Assembly: GCF_028583425.1 (NCBI RefSeq)
Contig: NC_072795.1
Span: 67,780,001 to 67,844,000, forward strand
Reading direction: 5' to 3'
DNA: 64,000 bases
Source of the DNA: Eublepharis macularius
Taxonomy: Eukaryota > Chordata > Lepidosauria > Squamata > Eublepharidae
In this document: positions 21,117 to 32,301 of the stretch, one piece after another
How the letters are laid out: every line of letters begins with the position of its first letter
Position numbering within the stretch: the stretch's first letter is position 1
Notes under the pieces: model-generated
Told to the model about the DNA's origin: nothing
Database searches by the model: none
What the model saw: only the letters and a program-made list of their open reading frames with translations
Program-made: the position numbers and the translations under genes

Positions 21117-22535
21117 ACCGGTGAGTCATTGGGAACATACTTACTCAATTATGTAGTAAAGATGAAAATCTCCCCAATAAATTTGGGGGGCGGGGGAGAA
21201 TCAAAAGTATCGAGAATGAAGATGGAAATTTTTCTGCTTTCAAAACACTGTAACTTGGGTCAGTGCAACAGGTTCAGGACAAACAAAAGGAGCTTAACAC
21301 AGACATAATTATAGAGTCCATTGCCTAAAGTTATGATGGGTTTAGAAACATATATGACAAATTCATGGAGGATGTGCCATGATACTCAACAATGGAGATC
21401 CCATAGTGAGAACTGGAGATAAACCAGGAATAGCTTTCTTCCTCTTGCTCTGTTTGTGAGGCTCCCTGAAGCAACTGGCTGTTGTTGTTAACAAAGTGCT
21501 GCGCCCGATGTCCCCTTGGTCTAAACCAGTCAGGCAACTCTGATGTTGTTTCACAGATGCTGAATAAACTCAGATTCTTCAGCAGATTTTCACCAAAATG
21601 CAGTGATGCATGCTATTCCCCCCCACCCCCCCACCCCATTTAAAAGAATAAATCAATAGGACTGCCTTATTCCCTAAGAGTTGCAGAGCAATGTTTAGTC
21701 TCAAATTAGGAAGGTTTATATTAACTCTGAGACTTTTATTTATGGAAAATCCATTTATATTTGGGCTAACCCCTGAGTACTATATTCAAGTGTTTTCTGG
21801 CCAGAGAAAGACATGCTTTAAATGCCTTACAGATTTAGGCCCTAAATTGGTACCTTCATCCATTTATACAGTAATTAATCTAAACTGCTACCCTAGAAAG
21901 TAAATGGAGCCTTTAATTGCTTCTTACTGGGATATAAATAAGTTAAGTCTTTTATTTATGATAATTCTTGGCATATAACTTGATCTGTTTTGATCTAGTA
22001 AAGCCCCCTGGACAGCCTTGTGCTAAGAAGCTGTTATTAAATGAATTCACCTTATCAATATTAAATGCTCAGACGGTAGGAAGTGAGAAATATAAAGAAA
22101 TGTCAGATCAGGAGCAGGGGGCCATATATACAGCAGGGAGGCATTGAGACCACAGTCCATCAAGTTAATTTTTAATTGCTTTATTGTATAGGCTCATAAA
22201 AACATCAACAGGAAAGCAATAAAGGTGCTGCATATTTTTTAGTACAGTTATATGTTCAGTTCTTAAAAAGCATTAGTAACTAAACCAGACTGGACTCATT
22301 TTGAAACTAAAGGCTTGTTTTTATAGTCATGTATTTCAAGACAGTAGCTTAACTCTCTACAGTCTCATATGTTATAAGCTATTTATGGGGAAATTAAGTT
22401 TAATGGAACAAGGAGGACACCAATGAGCCCCAGGATAACTGAAGACACTTTCCCAATATGTTAAGTGACCCATAGTTTGTGTGTGACAGATGAGAATAAC
22501 TGATGAATACGCAGCTGTTTTCTGTGATGGCAACT
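21117..22535. other. Intergenic, no recognised feature
   Basis: AT-rich sequence with a C-rich run at about 21618-21636. No gene-like ORF or clear repeat signature was recognised. Confidence 0.6.
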
Positions 22536-23010
22536 CAACTTTGGAACAGTCCCCCTCAACTGTATGGCTGCCCCTAAGTTTGTTAATTTTTAGATGCTAG
22601 GAGAAAGTATTGCTACTCTCTTAGGCACACTGTTGAATACCACACTGCAATTTATTAACCTCAGACACACTACTGAATTCCACCCAGCCCCCACGGTCTG
22701 AGAGCTGCTTCCATTTATTCTTTATACCTAACAGTATTTCCATTTGTATTCTTTTACTCTGTTAGGATGACTTGTTACCCTGTTTTTGTACATTGCTCAT
22801 TTTATTAAGAGAATGTGTTCTTTGCTGTTGCTGAATATTTTATTCTTATGCTGAGCTAATTGCTAGGCTGCTTAATTATTTCCTTTCTATGCTGGTTTTA
22901 GATTTTATTGTGATGTTTTATTGATTGTATTGTAAACTGTCTTGAAAGGTTTTTAAAGAAAGACATGCTATAAATAGCATCATTTTAAATACATTAATAA
23001 ATTATGAATG
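22536..23010 (+). mobile_element. Old L2-like LINE 3' end
   Basis: Starts near 'tttggaacagtccccctc' (WNSLP-type C-terminal remnant) and ends with a 3' UTR of the form 'ttgtaaactgtcttgaaagg...gctataaatagcatc', as in the better preserved L2-like copies downstream. Heavily mutated. Confidence 0.55.
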
Positions 23011-23487
23011 AACTTAGTGTTCTCCATTTAAATTCTGATTCATGTGAACATTTTTGAAAAGTTAAGTATTGCAATGTTTTGCCATGTAAATGTTGTACTT
23101 TGTTTCTGCTGATTAATGTGGAAGTTTTGAATGTGTGTTGCTATGGTTAAAAATGCAAGGCAGGTGCTGGATGGGTGAGTGAAGCATGCTGTGATTGAAT
23201 TGTAGCTGTACTCTAGAGATTAGGCTAAACTGCAGTTTAGTCAGAGTGTGGACAGAAAGAGGTCAGTCAGTGAGTTTGTGTGAAAGTCTGTCTGTGTGGG
23301 CAAGAGGAGTTATTCTGTGAGAGAATGGCAGAGAGAAATCTGTGTGTTTTTTTGTGGATGAAATCAGCCTATGTGGCGTTAACTCAAAGAATACCATGTT
23401 CTTCTTTTAGGGGGATAATTTTAGCGTAAGTCTCAACTGTAAGGAAGAATAGTCCATGTGACTGAGTCTGTGTATAAAGTTTTAAAG
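23011..23487. other. Intergenic, no recognised feature
   Basis: No coding or repeat signature beyond short T/G-rich runs. Confidence 0.55.
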
Positions 23488-23500
23488 ATCTATACCTATG

Positions 23501-24243
23501 GTTGTTGTGGGTTTTCCGGGCTGTATTGCCGTGGTCTTGGCATTGTAGTTCCTGACGTTTCGCCAGCAGCTGTGGCTGGCATCTTCAGAGGTGTAGCACC
23601 AACAGACAGAGATCTCTCAGTGTCACAGTGTGGAAAAGATGTAGGTCATTTGTATCTACTCAGGAGGGGTGGGGTTGAGCTGAGTCATCCTGTAAGAGTT
23701 TCCCAGGGTGTGGAATGCTAATGGCGGGAGGCTTCACCGTATCCTGAGGAGGTTCTTTTGCATATGGATTGGTACTTGATGTGCTAATCTTCTCTGCAGG
23801 GCTATTGTCGGGGATAGAATTTTTTGTTAGCCTGGTGTTTTTCAGAACTGGAAACCATGATCTGTTCATTCTTAAGGTTTCTTCTTTCCTGTTGAAGTTT
23901 TGCTTATGCTTGTGAATTTCAATGGCTTCCCTGTGCAGTCTGACAAAGTAGTTGGAAGTGTTGTCCAGTATTTTGGTGTCCTGGAATAAGATACTGTGCC
24001 CTGTTTGAGTTAGGCTATGTTCAGCCACTGCTGATTTTTCAGGTTGTCCAAGTCTGCAGTGTCTTTCATGTTCTTTTATTCTTGTCTGGATGCTACGCTT
24101 TGTGGTCCCAATGTAAACTTGTCCACAGCTGCAGGGTATAAGGTATACTCCTGCAGAGGTGAGGGGGTCTCTACTGTCTTTTGCTGATCGTAGCATCTGT
24201 TGTATTTTTCGGGTGGGTCAGATACAACAGCCTTCGACAATAC
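23501..24243 (-). mobile_element. Penelope-like element, 5'-truncated, with 13-bp target duplication
   Basis: The minus strand encodes the GIY-YIG endonuclease end of a Penelope-like element: GVYLIPCSCGQVYIGTTKRS, then IQTRIKEHERHC and a frame open to about 23660. The first motif is GVY..YIG, and the Arg/His/Glu-rich helix typical of the domain is present. The insertion is flanked by the identical sequence atctatacctatg at 23488-23500 and 24244-24256. It lacks the reverse transcriptase, so it cannot move on its own. It belongs to a different Penelope-like lineage from the copy at 14150-15250. Confidence 0.92.
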
Positions 24244-24256
24244 ATCTATACCTATG

Positions 24257-26914
24257 TTGAAACCACTAAACTTATAACCTATTCTGAAACCAATATGCTT
24301 ATAAATTACTCTGAAATCATTATGCATATGTACTTATAAATAAATTCTATTTCTGGATAAGTAAAACACCTGTTTCATCTAGAACAAAGGATCCCTTTTT
24401 TACCTCACAGCCAGCCCTGTGTACTGACTGTTTTGTCATTCTAGTATCTATAACTAAGAGGTCCTATACTAAAAGTCAGACTGAGAGAGAACTAAGTGAG
24501 TCTTTGGTGGTGGTGAAAATCTAAGATACTAAGGAAATCAGGGAGACAGCAATATACAGGTCACATACAAGGGGCAAATATGCCAGAGGTAGAAACTGCA
24601 GATTATTTCCATTCTTGTATCGCCTGTGAAAAGAGAATGTTGATAAATTGTTAAATGTTACAGTAAGTGGTCTGATCAACTATTAAGGGACTGTAGCTCA
24701 GGAGGCTACCAGTTGTGAGTCCCTATGTACCTCCACAGCTACAGTACCCAAAAATGGTCCTCCTTGTGAATCCCAGTTCTTTGGCTTCCCTAATTTGGAA
24801 GGCCATGTCCAGGATCTGCAGTCAAGATGGCCTTGTGTTCCAACTGCAAGCTTTGTTAGGGATTTTTTTGAGGAAGTTCCTCAAAAAAGCCATTTTCACG
24901 TTTTGTTTTTAGATTTCTCATGCCAGTAAACTGAGAACTGAGTAAATGGCTTAGTAACAACAAAATGGTTGCTGATAACCAATACTGAAAATCATATTGC
25001 CTTTATGACGTATTGTGTTGTACTTTTTGTACAACATGCAGAAATGATCAACAGTTCACCTACTCAACCCAGGGTAGTCTTAGAGATTTTGGGGTCCTGG
25101 GGAAAAAAAAACAGATGGGGTCTCAGAATCACTGCCACCACTACCCCTCTGGTTAACCCAATGTACCTATACCCCTCCTCCAGTGGAGAGACAAGACGTG
25201 TTGTGAGAAGGTCATAGCTATCAATAACTCAACAGGCTGCAAGGGGGACTTCAGATTTCTGAAGTTTTGTATTTATTATAGAATTATGAATATGTTTGCT
25301 GGTTGTCAACACTCTTGAAAAAGCAACACCAAACAGGAGTCCAGCTTGCACCCTGTTGAGCTGTTGATAGCTGTGACCTTCTCACAACATGTCTTGTCTC
25401 TCCACTGGAGGATCGTCAGGCAGGGAGTTGGCTTCCTCGCCTGCCTGTGGCTTCTGGGATCCCCTCAAGAGACTGAAGGAAGAATTGTCCAATATTATGT
25501 TATTGAACTGTTTGGAGAACTTGTGACTGTGTTGTGATCCCTTGTTGTGTGTTATTATTCATAAAGGTTTTGTATATAACCTTGTATATAATTGTATATA
25601 ATTACTCAAGTGTTTTCGGTTTGAGTAGTCACTACTACTGAGCCAATTGCCTACCTCCACTGGGGAGTGGGGCTGTGGGTGGTCAGTTCCCCCCCAAGCA
25701 TGCAGCCTGGGGCAGCTTCCCCTGTTGCCCACAGGAGATACATGCTTGAATTTGTCTCATGGAGGCTGGTTTTATGTGTAGAGTTCTTCATCAATTGATT
25801 TTTCACATCTCACCACTAGTATAGTTTTTTTTTAACATACTCTAGTACTCAAAAGGCTCTGAAGGATACAAATTATATTTGGATTTTAGCATTCCATAAG
25901 CTGAAAATAAGGGGAATTAAGTAGTTTAATGCCAAAGATGACTGACTAAAAGATACAGGATATGTAATTGTCCTGATCTGTCAGGATTAAAAATGTAAAC
26001 ATAAGAAAAATACTATAAAATCCGATGTCATATTTGCTAATAGTATCTGAAAATCTGAGTTCACAAGAACTAGAAAATGTTTGATATCACTGGCAACATG
26101 AAAGTAGATCATAAATCTTTGTACAAGCTTACATACTAGTCAAAACTTGTAGATAGTCATTAGACAATAGTCTAATATCTTTTATTAGGGACAGCCAAAA
26201 TGTCACAAACTGGTAAGCTTTCAAGTTTCCCAGAGCTCTTCATCACCCTGGAAGTTTAACAAAACAAAAGATGAGAAAGCATTTGTGTGTCTGTAGCCTG
26301 CAAATGTCTTCAGAAGGAGCACAGCAAGTATGATGCAGATGTAAATATATTAAGCCACACTTGTTGCTTAAAAAAGTCAGGTTGCACTAGACTTCTGAGG
26401 TACAGAGTAGCAACTTTCTCTTTTAAAAAGTCAGCAGTTATACAGATCAAGATATCTGTTTTAGTATTTTCTGAGGGAGAAATGCCACTGCAGTTGCGTT
26501 AGAGAGGCCTGGCACAACTTGAAATTTGTTATGCAACAAGCATGGCTTAAGTAAGTCTGCATAACATATCCTTTACTCCACCTGAAAACTGCTGCAACTG
26601 CAGATACAGTTTTCCATCATGCCCAACATGATGATATGTTATATGTGATGATTTATTTTAGTTGGCCCTAAAAAGAAGATACTATGCTACTATTGTGGTT
26701 GAATTATACCAGTTAGTATTTTTCAGGCAGCAGAGGGAGCTGTACTGCTATAAGAATCAGAGGGGGAAAAGTTATCCAGTTGAAAGGAGGGTGAAAATCT
26801 CCGAAGAAGTGCATTTGTGTCACCAAAGATGGTGTAGTACAAAGCTGGCAAATTAATTACATTTATAATCCAATGCTGTGATGAAATTATGCTTAAAAAT
26901 GTGTAAGACTTCTA
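24257..26914. other. Intergenic with one 67-bp inverted repeat
   Basis: Arms at 25177-25243 and 25345-25411 (5 mismatches, 101-bp spacer). A weak relative of the 'catcagat' repeat family may lie at about 26170-26270 ('gagctcttcatcaccc'). The rest shows no gene or clear repeat. Confidence 0.65.
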
Positions 26915-26929
26915 AACAGAGCTACAGTT

Positions 26930-28675
26930 ACAAAAGATTTGGGAATGGACCTTAGAATGAAAAATATAGACTTGTTTAAAAATAATTATGAAAAGTTATG
27001 GACACAATTAGAAAAGGATATGGTGAAATGGAATAGACTAAATCTATCATTGATGGGACGAATATCAGTTGTCAAGATGAATGTGTTACCCAGGGTGATG
27101 TTTTTGTTACAAACTATCCCAATTGTAAAAGATAAGAAACAATTTGATAAGTGGCAAAAGAAGATTTCAGACTTTGTCTGGGCGGGGAAAAAACCGAGAG
27201 TGAAGATGAAGGTTCTGTGTGATGCTAAAGAAAGGGGAGGACTACAGCTGCCAAATCTGAAGCTTTACCATGATGCAATATGTTTAATGTGGATGAAAGA
27301 TTGGGCTAATCTATCTAATCAAAAACTGTTAGCTCTGGAGGGTTTTAATAATGTATATGGGTGGCATGTGTACTTATGGTATGATAAGCATAAAATAGAT
27401 GGTATGTTTCAACATCATTATGTAAGAAAGAATGTATTCATGATTTGGCAAAAATATAAAAAAATTGTAGGGGAGAAAAGGCCGATGTAGATAGCTCCGG
27501 CAGAAGTGATAAACCCACGAACTGAATATAAGGGAGAAGAATGGATAACTTACAAAGGCTTATTGATGACGGATGGAAATACTTATAAAATGAAGAGACA
27601 AGAAGACCTTCTGTTTAAATACGGTTGGTTGCAATATAGACAAATTAATGACTTATTTGAAGTTGATAAAAGAAAGGTGGGGTTTAGGAACAAGAACTCG
27701 GAATTAGAAGATCTTCTGTTTGGAGGTGGAGAGAAAATGATATCTAAGTTGTATAAACTATTACTGAAATGGTATACAGAAGATAAATGGGCGATAAATG
27801 TCAATAGAGAAATTACAACGGAGGCCTGGGAATATATGTGGAAAAATACACTGAAAATATCAACATGTGTCAATTTAAAGGAAAACTGTTATAAAATGTT
27901 ATATAGATGGTTCTTGACACCGAAGAAAATAGCCAATATGGGTAAAGGTATGTCAAACAAATGTTGGAAATGTAAACAACATGAAGGTTCTTTTTATCAT
28001 ATGTGGTGGACGTGTGAGAAAGCTAAATCTTTTAGGGCTAAGATATATGAGAAAATGTTGCAAATCTTGAAGGGCAATTTGACTAAAAGTCCGGAGATGT
28101 TATTGTTAGGATTAAATATGGAGAAGATTAATGTAAGAGATAGAACATTGCTATTTTATATGATAGTGGCAGCAAGAATGTTATATGCACAATACTGGAA
28201 GCAAGAGAAGATACCGGGAATCGATGGATACAAAAACTGTTGTACATGGCAGAGATGGACAAAATAATGAGGAAATTGAGAGAGCAAAACTTAAAAGAAT
28301 TTCAAGAAGACTGGCAGAAATTGAAAGATTATCTAGAAAATAAATTGGATGTAAAAGGAAAATTGCTGATTTTTGATAATTGTTAAAAAAGATAGATATG
28401 TAGAGACTTTACCTTTGATGACGGGGATGAGAAGTAAAATTAGAGTTAATGATAAGAAATAGAATGGTTCTAGTGCTGTTGGAAGTCGATATAAGAAAGG
28501 GGAGGGGGGTGGGGACATATAACAACTATTTAAGGGAACGAAAAAATTGGAATGTATTAATGTATATATATGTTGACCTACCCAATAAAAAATTGTTATA
28601 AAACTGTTATATGTATCTAATTGTTTTTATTGATTAATAAAGTTAAAAGTTAAAAAAATTGTTATAAAAAGAAAT
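26930..28675 (+). mobile_element. 5'-truncated L1 LINE with perfect 15-bp target duplication
   Basis: Encodes the C-terminal part of L1 ORF2. Visible are LNLSLMGRISVVKMNVLPRV (thumb/C-terminal reverse transcriptase region), the KERGGLQLPNLKLYHDA block, and a C-terminal Cys/His motif CWKCKQHEGSFYHMWWTC. The reading frame is broken only by a TAG at 27488-27490 and one frameshift near 28225-28235, after which it continues to a TAA at 28384-28386. A 3' UTR with AATAAA (28636-28641) and an A-rich end follows. Flanks aacagagctacagtt at 26915-26929 and 28676-28690 are identical, so insertion is recent on this scale. Confidence 0.94.
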
Positions 28676-28690
28676 AACAGAGCTACAGTT

Positions 28691-29285
28691 CTAAATGCAG
28701 AAGACAACAGGATTTATTTATAAGTATTTGGGGTTGGGCTATAAGTGTGTGTAGAGATGGGATATAAATGAATTAATTATCAGTAAACAGGTTTGGGTAT
28801 TCATTATAATGTAAGTGTATATTATATTAGTAAATCCCATTTACATTTCGTGAGCATAGATACTCAATGTTGGCTGCTTTTGCAAACATTCCTAATGTTC
28901 ATTGAAGCATGTGAATGAGCAATGCAACTTAAAGTGCCCACTGCCCACCATTCCATTTCATATGTGATTTTTTTGCTCACTATTGGAGTGCTGGCCTATG
29001 TTATGTGAAAATCTTTCTGCCCTAAACACTCAATGTTATATGTAAAAATATTATTTTTGGGCTTTCCAGAAAATGGAGATGTTTTAGACTAAACATGTAC
29101 CAACTATTAGCTTTGTAAATGATTTAGGAGTAATTTAACTCTTGGGTGGTACATTTTGTGCTTCACTTTTGATCCAGAGATGCAAAAATGGTAAATTTCC
29201 ATCCTCTGTGGTAATTAGCATAACTTGGCCTTTGTATAGCCAAAATTTCTTATTCCTAGCAATAGTTGAGTACCTTAACTATTAT
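28691..29285. other. Intergenic, no recognised feature
   Basis: AT-rich sequence between the L1 insertion and a SINE; nothing recognised. Confidence 0.6.
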
Positions 29286-29289
29286 TTAA

Positions 29290-29526
29290 ACAAATTATTT
29301 ATATCACAATTTTCTTCTCTAGCTAGGACCCAAAGCTGCTTTTCACATAATTACCTCCTCCTCCATTTAATCATTGCAACAATAACCTTGTGAGGGTAGA
29401 TTAGTCTGAAAAATTGTGACCTAGGCCCAAGGTCACTGGGTGAGCTTTAATGGCAGAACAGGGGAAATCAAACTTGGTTATTCCAGGTCCTAGACTGACC
29501 CTCTAACCACTATGCCATGCCAGCCC
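29290..29526 (-). repeat. tRNA-derived SINE, minus strand, well preserved
   Basis: On the minus strand it begins gggctggcatggcatagtgg and continues with the tRNA-like head ('ttagagggtcagtc'), a 'gtgaccttgggcc' block and a LINE-type end. On the + strand the last part reads 'ctctaaccactatgccatgc'. Best copy of this family in the window. Confidence 0.85.
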
Positions 29527-29639
29527 TTGCTGTGCTCATTTGAGAGAAAGATGTCTACTTTCAGGCTTTTCTAGTAAATAGGTTATCCTGTGCCAAATTT
29601 CAGCTTTTAAAAACTTATATGGAATTATTTTATATTTTG

Positions 29640-30105
29640 TTATGGGCAGCACAATCCTGAGGCCCACTGGGCCACTGTTGCCTGAGTAACTATGGCACCA
29701 CAAGACCATTCCCTAAGGACTGGTGGGAGAGCTGTGCCAGTGGCCAAGTCTGGCAAAGCATGGTGAGACCGCTGGCTACAGCACCCATTGTGCTGTTCCC
29801 CTGGCAGCCCCGCCAGCATCCTCCAATGGACATGCCACCTCCTGACAGTTGCACGAGTGGCAAGCAAAGGCGCAGCCAATGCGTGGGCATGGTCCTCGCA
29901 GCCCACTTCCAATTCCATCCTGCCCCGGGCACAGTGCCTGCAGTCCAGTGACACTGTCTCGAGCTGGCATCGTGCAACCACTGGACAGGACTGGCTGTCC
30001 CCACCCGGCCATGCCCGCATGGGTGTGAGGGGAGTGGTCCACTTGCTGCCCCTGCCCCTCCTGCTGCCACAGAACTTTCTTGGGCTTCACTTTTAACAAA
30101 TGTCT
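29640..30105. repeat. GC-rich insertion-like block, unclassified
   Basis: Abrupt GC-rich segment in AT-rich DNA, from about 'gggcagcacaatcctgaggc' to 'cttgggcttcactttt'. All three frames on both strands give ORFs of up to about 140 codons, which is expected from low stop frequency in GC-rich DNA; no protein motif was recognised. Likely a non-autonomous repeat, but no terminal repeats or target duplication were found. Confidence 0.4.
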
Positions 30106-31400
30106 GATCTCTAGTTCTCATAGAAGTACTCCAACAATATCAATATCCTAAGTCACTTTATGCATATATAGTATGCATATATATTTGTTGCAGCAAAAAT
30201 TTAAAAAGAGATCTGTAGCACCTCAAAATACATTTATTGAAACATTATTTATTTATTGTATCATAAGCATTTCTGGGCTTGAGACTACTTCCGTAGATGC
30301 AACAAATACTCGGTCAGCAAAATTTTCTACATACAGAAATCCACTTGTGATTGGGTAAAAAGGCCTAGTTTGTGAAGTAACACTGTTGTACTGTAAGGAA
30401 ATAATTGAAGCTACCTTATTATGTAATATGACTTCAGACGGCTGTGCTCTACCCAAACCAATCTATCACAAAGATTAGGCTTTCAAATCATCATCAGTTC
30501 TATAGATGCCTTATCAGAAACTAGTTTTTACTGAAGGAATACTATCACTCCCAAAGTCTGCTACTGGAACATCATATAGTTGTATACATTCCTTTTGCCT
30601 CTGGGTTGACAATGGAGGCAAGGAATGATTCACTTCAAGAGGATGTATTTGGCCCATGGCTGCCAGTTGTTGAGGCCTACTATAGGCATATAACATACTC
30701 AGGGGCATATTTTCAAGGTCAATTTTTTAAAATTTATGAATCACAATTTAATAGTGTGACTTTTTAATCCAAACTATTCTATACAAAGGAATACCCATCT
30801 TTCACAAAGAAATATCTGTAACACAAGGAAATACCTATAAAATAAACAGCTTTTGTCAAACTGGCCTAATTTGCAGTATTACAAATTTGCAGTGAGTGAG
30901 AAGAGATCTATTTTAATGGCATTTTGTTTTTGCAAAAGCTCAGAGTTCAACTGTTGTAAATTACCTGGAAATAGCCTAGATCAGCTGTTGTTATGAAGGC
31001 TAATCCACCTGTAATTTTAGAAAGCACTCTGCCCATTAAGGACTGACAATCTTTTCATAGACTCCTTGCCTGTGCTCAAATTGGAGATCATCTTTTGATT
31101 TAAAAAATGCTGACACCGTTTACAGAATGTTTCAAGAAAGGTGCAGCTTGTTTTTCTCTTTGCAGAGGATACAAGCTCCTGTTTTTAAGTTTACCGAGAA
31201 TACTTCTTTCTCATCACAATCCTATGAAAGAGGACACAAATCAGGAACCACAGCGCGTTTGACTGAAAGTTCTGTTGGGTCCTTAATGCAAATCTTGAGA
31301 CATAACTTGTACTTGTAATATTTTATGTTCACGCATATCTAAAATACCCTATTTGTAAGCATCAGAACCAACGGTGGTCTCCTTCCATAGCTTGCCTTCC
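30106..31400. other. Intergenic, no gene seen
   Basis: Contains a decayed repeat at about 30190-30300 ('gtagcacctcaaaatacatttattg', family of 2805 and 35735). Otherwise AT-rich and featureless up to the CpG-rich promoter. Confidence 0.6.
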
Positions 31401-32301
31401 TCTTTGAGGACACGGCCTCCGGCTCACGAAAACTTTTAAGGTTCGTAGCTCTTTTTAAGATGTCACAAAACTATTCGCGACGCGAAACAGAGGCATTTAA
31501 CTGCCACACACCCTCAGCTCGTCCAGGTCGTCGGTCAGCGTCTCAAGGCGACCCAGGAACCGCACGGAGCTCTTGCCTCCCATTGGTTGCTCCCTTCACC
31601 AATCTACGCCCTGCCTATTAGCTGTTTCTTCAGTCCGGCTTGATCTTGAATCAACACTCTCGTCACGCGCTCTTTAATTTGGGGGGAAAGGGGGGGGCAT
31701 CCACTTCGTGCCCCTTCGCAGCCGGGACAGCGCTAACGGAGGGGAGAGGGGGCTGTAGCTAGTGCTCGGGTCCTGACCGAACGGAAAGCCGCCCTGGGTC
31801 GTTTGACTTCGCTCCCCATACAGTGCTCCGATTGGCCGGCCAATAGATTGTACTATTGGCCTCAAAACTCGCCTTTGCCCCCCTCCTTCCGCCAAAACAC
31901 CCCTCAGAACCACCTCCGCTTTGTAGCCCCGCCAGCCGTGAGCCCTTCCCCTCCAAGTCCACACTCTCATTCAGAACACCCCAACGAGGACAAGCCGCCG
32001 GCTGGCCTCCCCCCGCCCCTTTCTCGAGAGCGCTCTCTGATTGGGTGCAAGCTTTCCTCGCTCCCTTCTCCCCTCTCCCGCCGCCCCGCTTGCGTTCACC
32101 TGATTGGTCGGTGCGCACGCGCGGGCTCGCTTCCCCCTCCCCTTCCCCTCTGGGGCAGGGGTTGAAGCAGCTCCTGGTCGAGGCCCGGCAGTCGCTTGTC
32201 ATTCCTCCAGGGGTTCATAGCCCGTCGTGACGGTTGCTGGCGGTCGTCATGATGAAGCTGCTCCGCTATGCTTGGCCGTGAGAATCTCCCCTGACAGGAA
32301 C
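31400..32301 (+). promoter_or_regulatory. CNNM2: CNNM2 CpG-rich promoter and 5' UTR
   Basis: GC- and CpG-rich from about 31400, continuing into exon 1. Seven CCAAT boxes in either orientation occur at 31582-31586, 31599-31603, 31831-31835, 31840-31844, 31855-31859, 32040-32044 and 32103-32107. GC boxes occur near 32013 ('ccccgcccct') and 32136-32150. No TATA box was seen at a plausible spacing. This is the usual layout of a housekeeping-type vertebrate promoter driven by NF-Y and Sp-family factors. The transcription start cannot be fixed from sequence. Confidence 0.8.
32249..32281 (+). CDS. Upstream ORF in CNNM2 5' UTR
   Basis: ATG ATG at 32249-32254 opens a 10-codon frame ([10 protein letters not shown]) ending in TGA at 32279-32281, only 20 bp before the CNNM2 start. 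It is out of frame with CNNM2. If it lies in the mRNA, scanning ribosomes meet it first, so it could lower CNNM2 translation or permit reinitiation. Sequence evidence only; translation is not shown. Confidence 0.5.
   Translation: MMKLLRYAWP

Noticed and set aside
29640..30121. 143-codon minus-strand ORF as a possible small gene
   Set aside because: Six frames are similarly open in this GC-rich block, and there is no domain, start context or splice support.
32227..32301. Extension of the CNNM2 reading frame upstream to 32227
   Set aside because: The codon at 32227 is GTG, and no in-frame ATG exists before 32302. The frame is closed by TAG at 32218-32220, and the ATG at 32302 has a good context.
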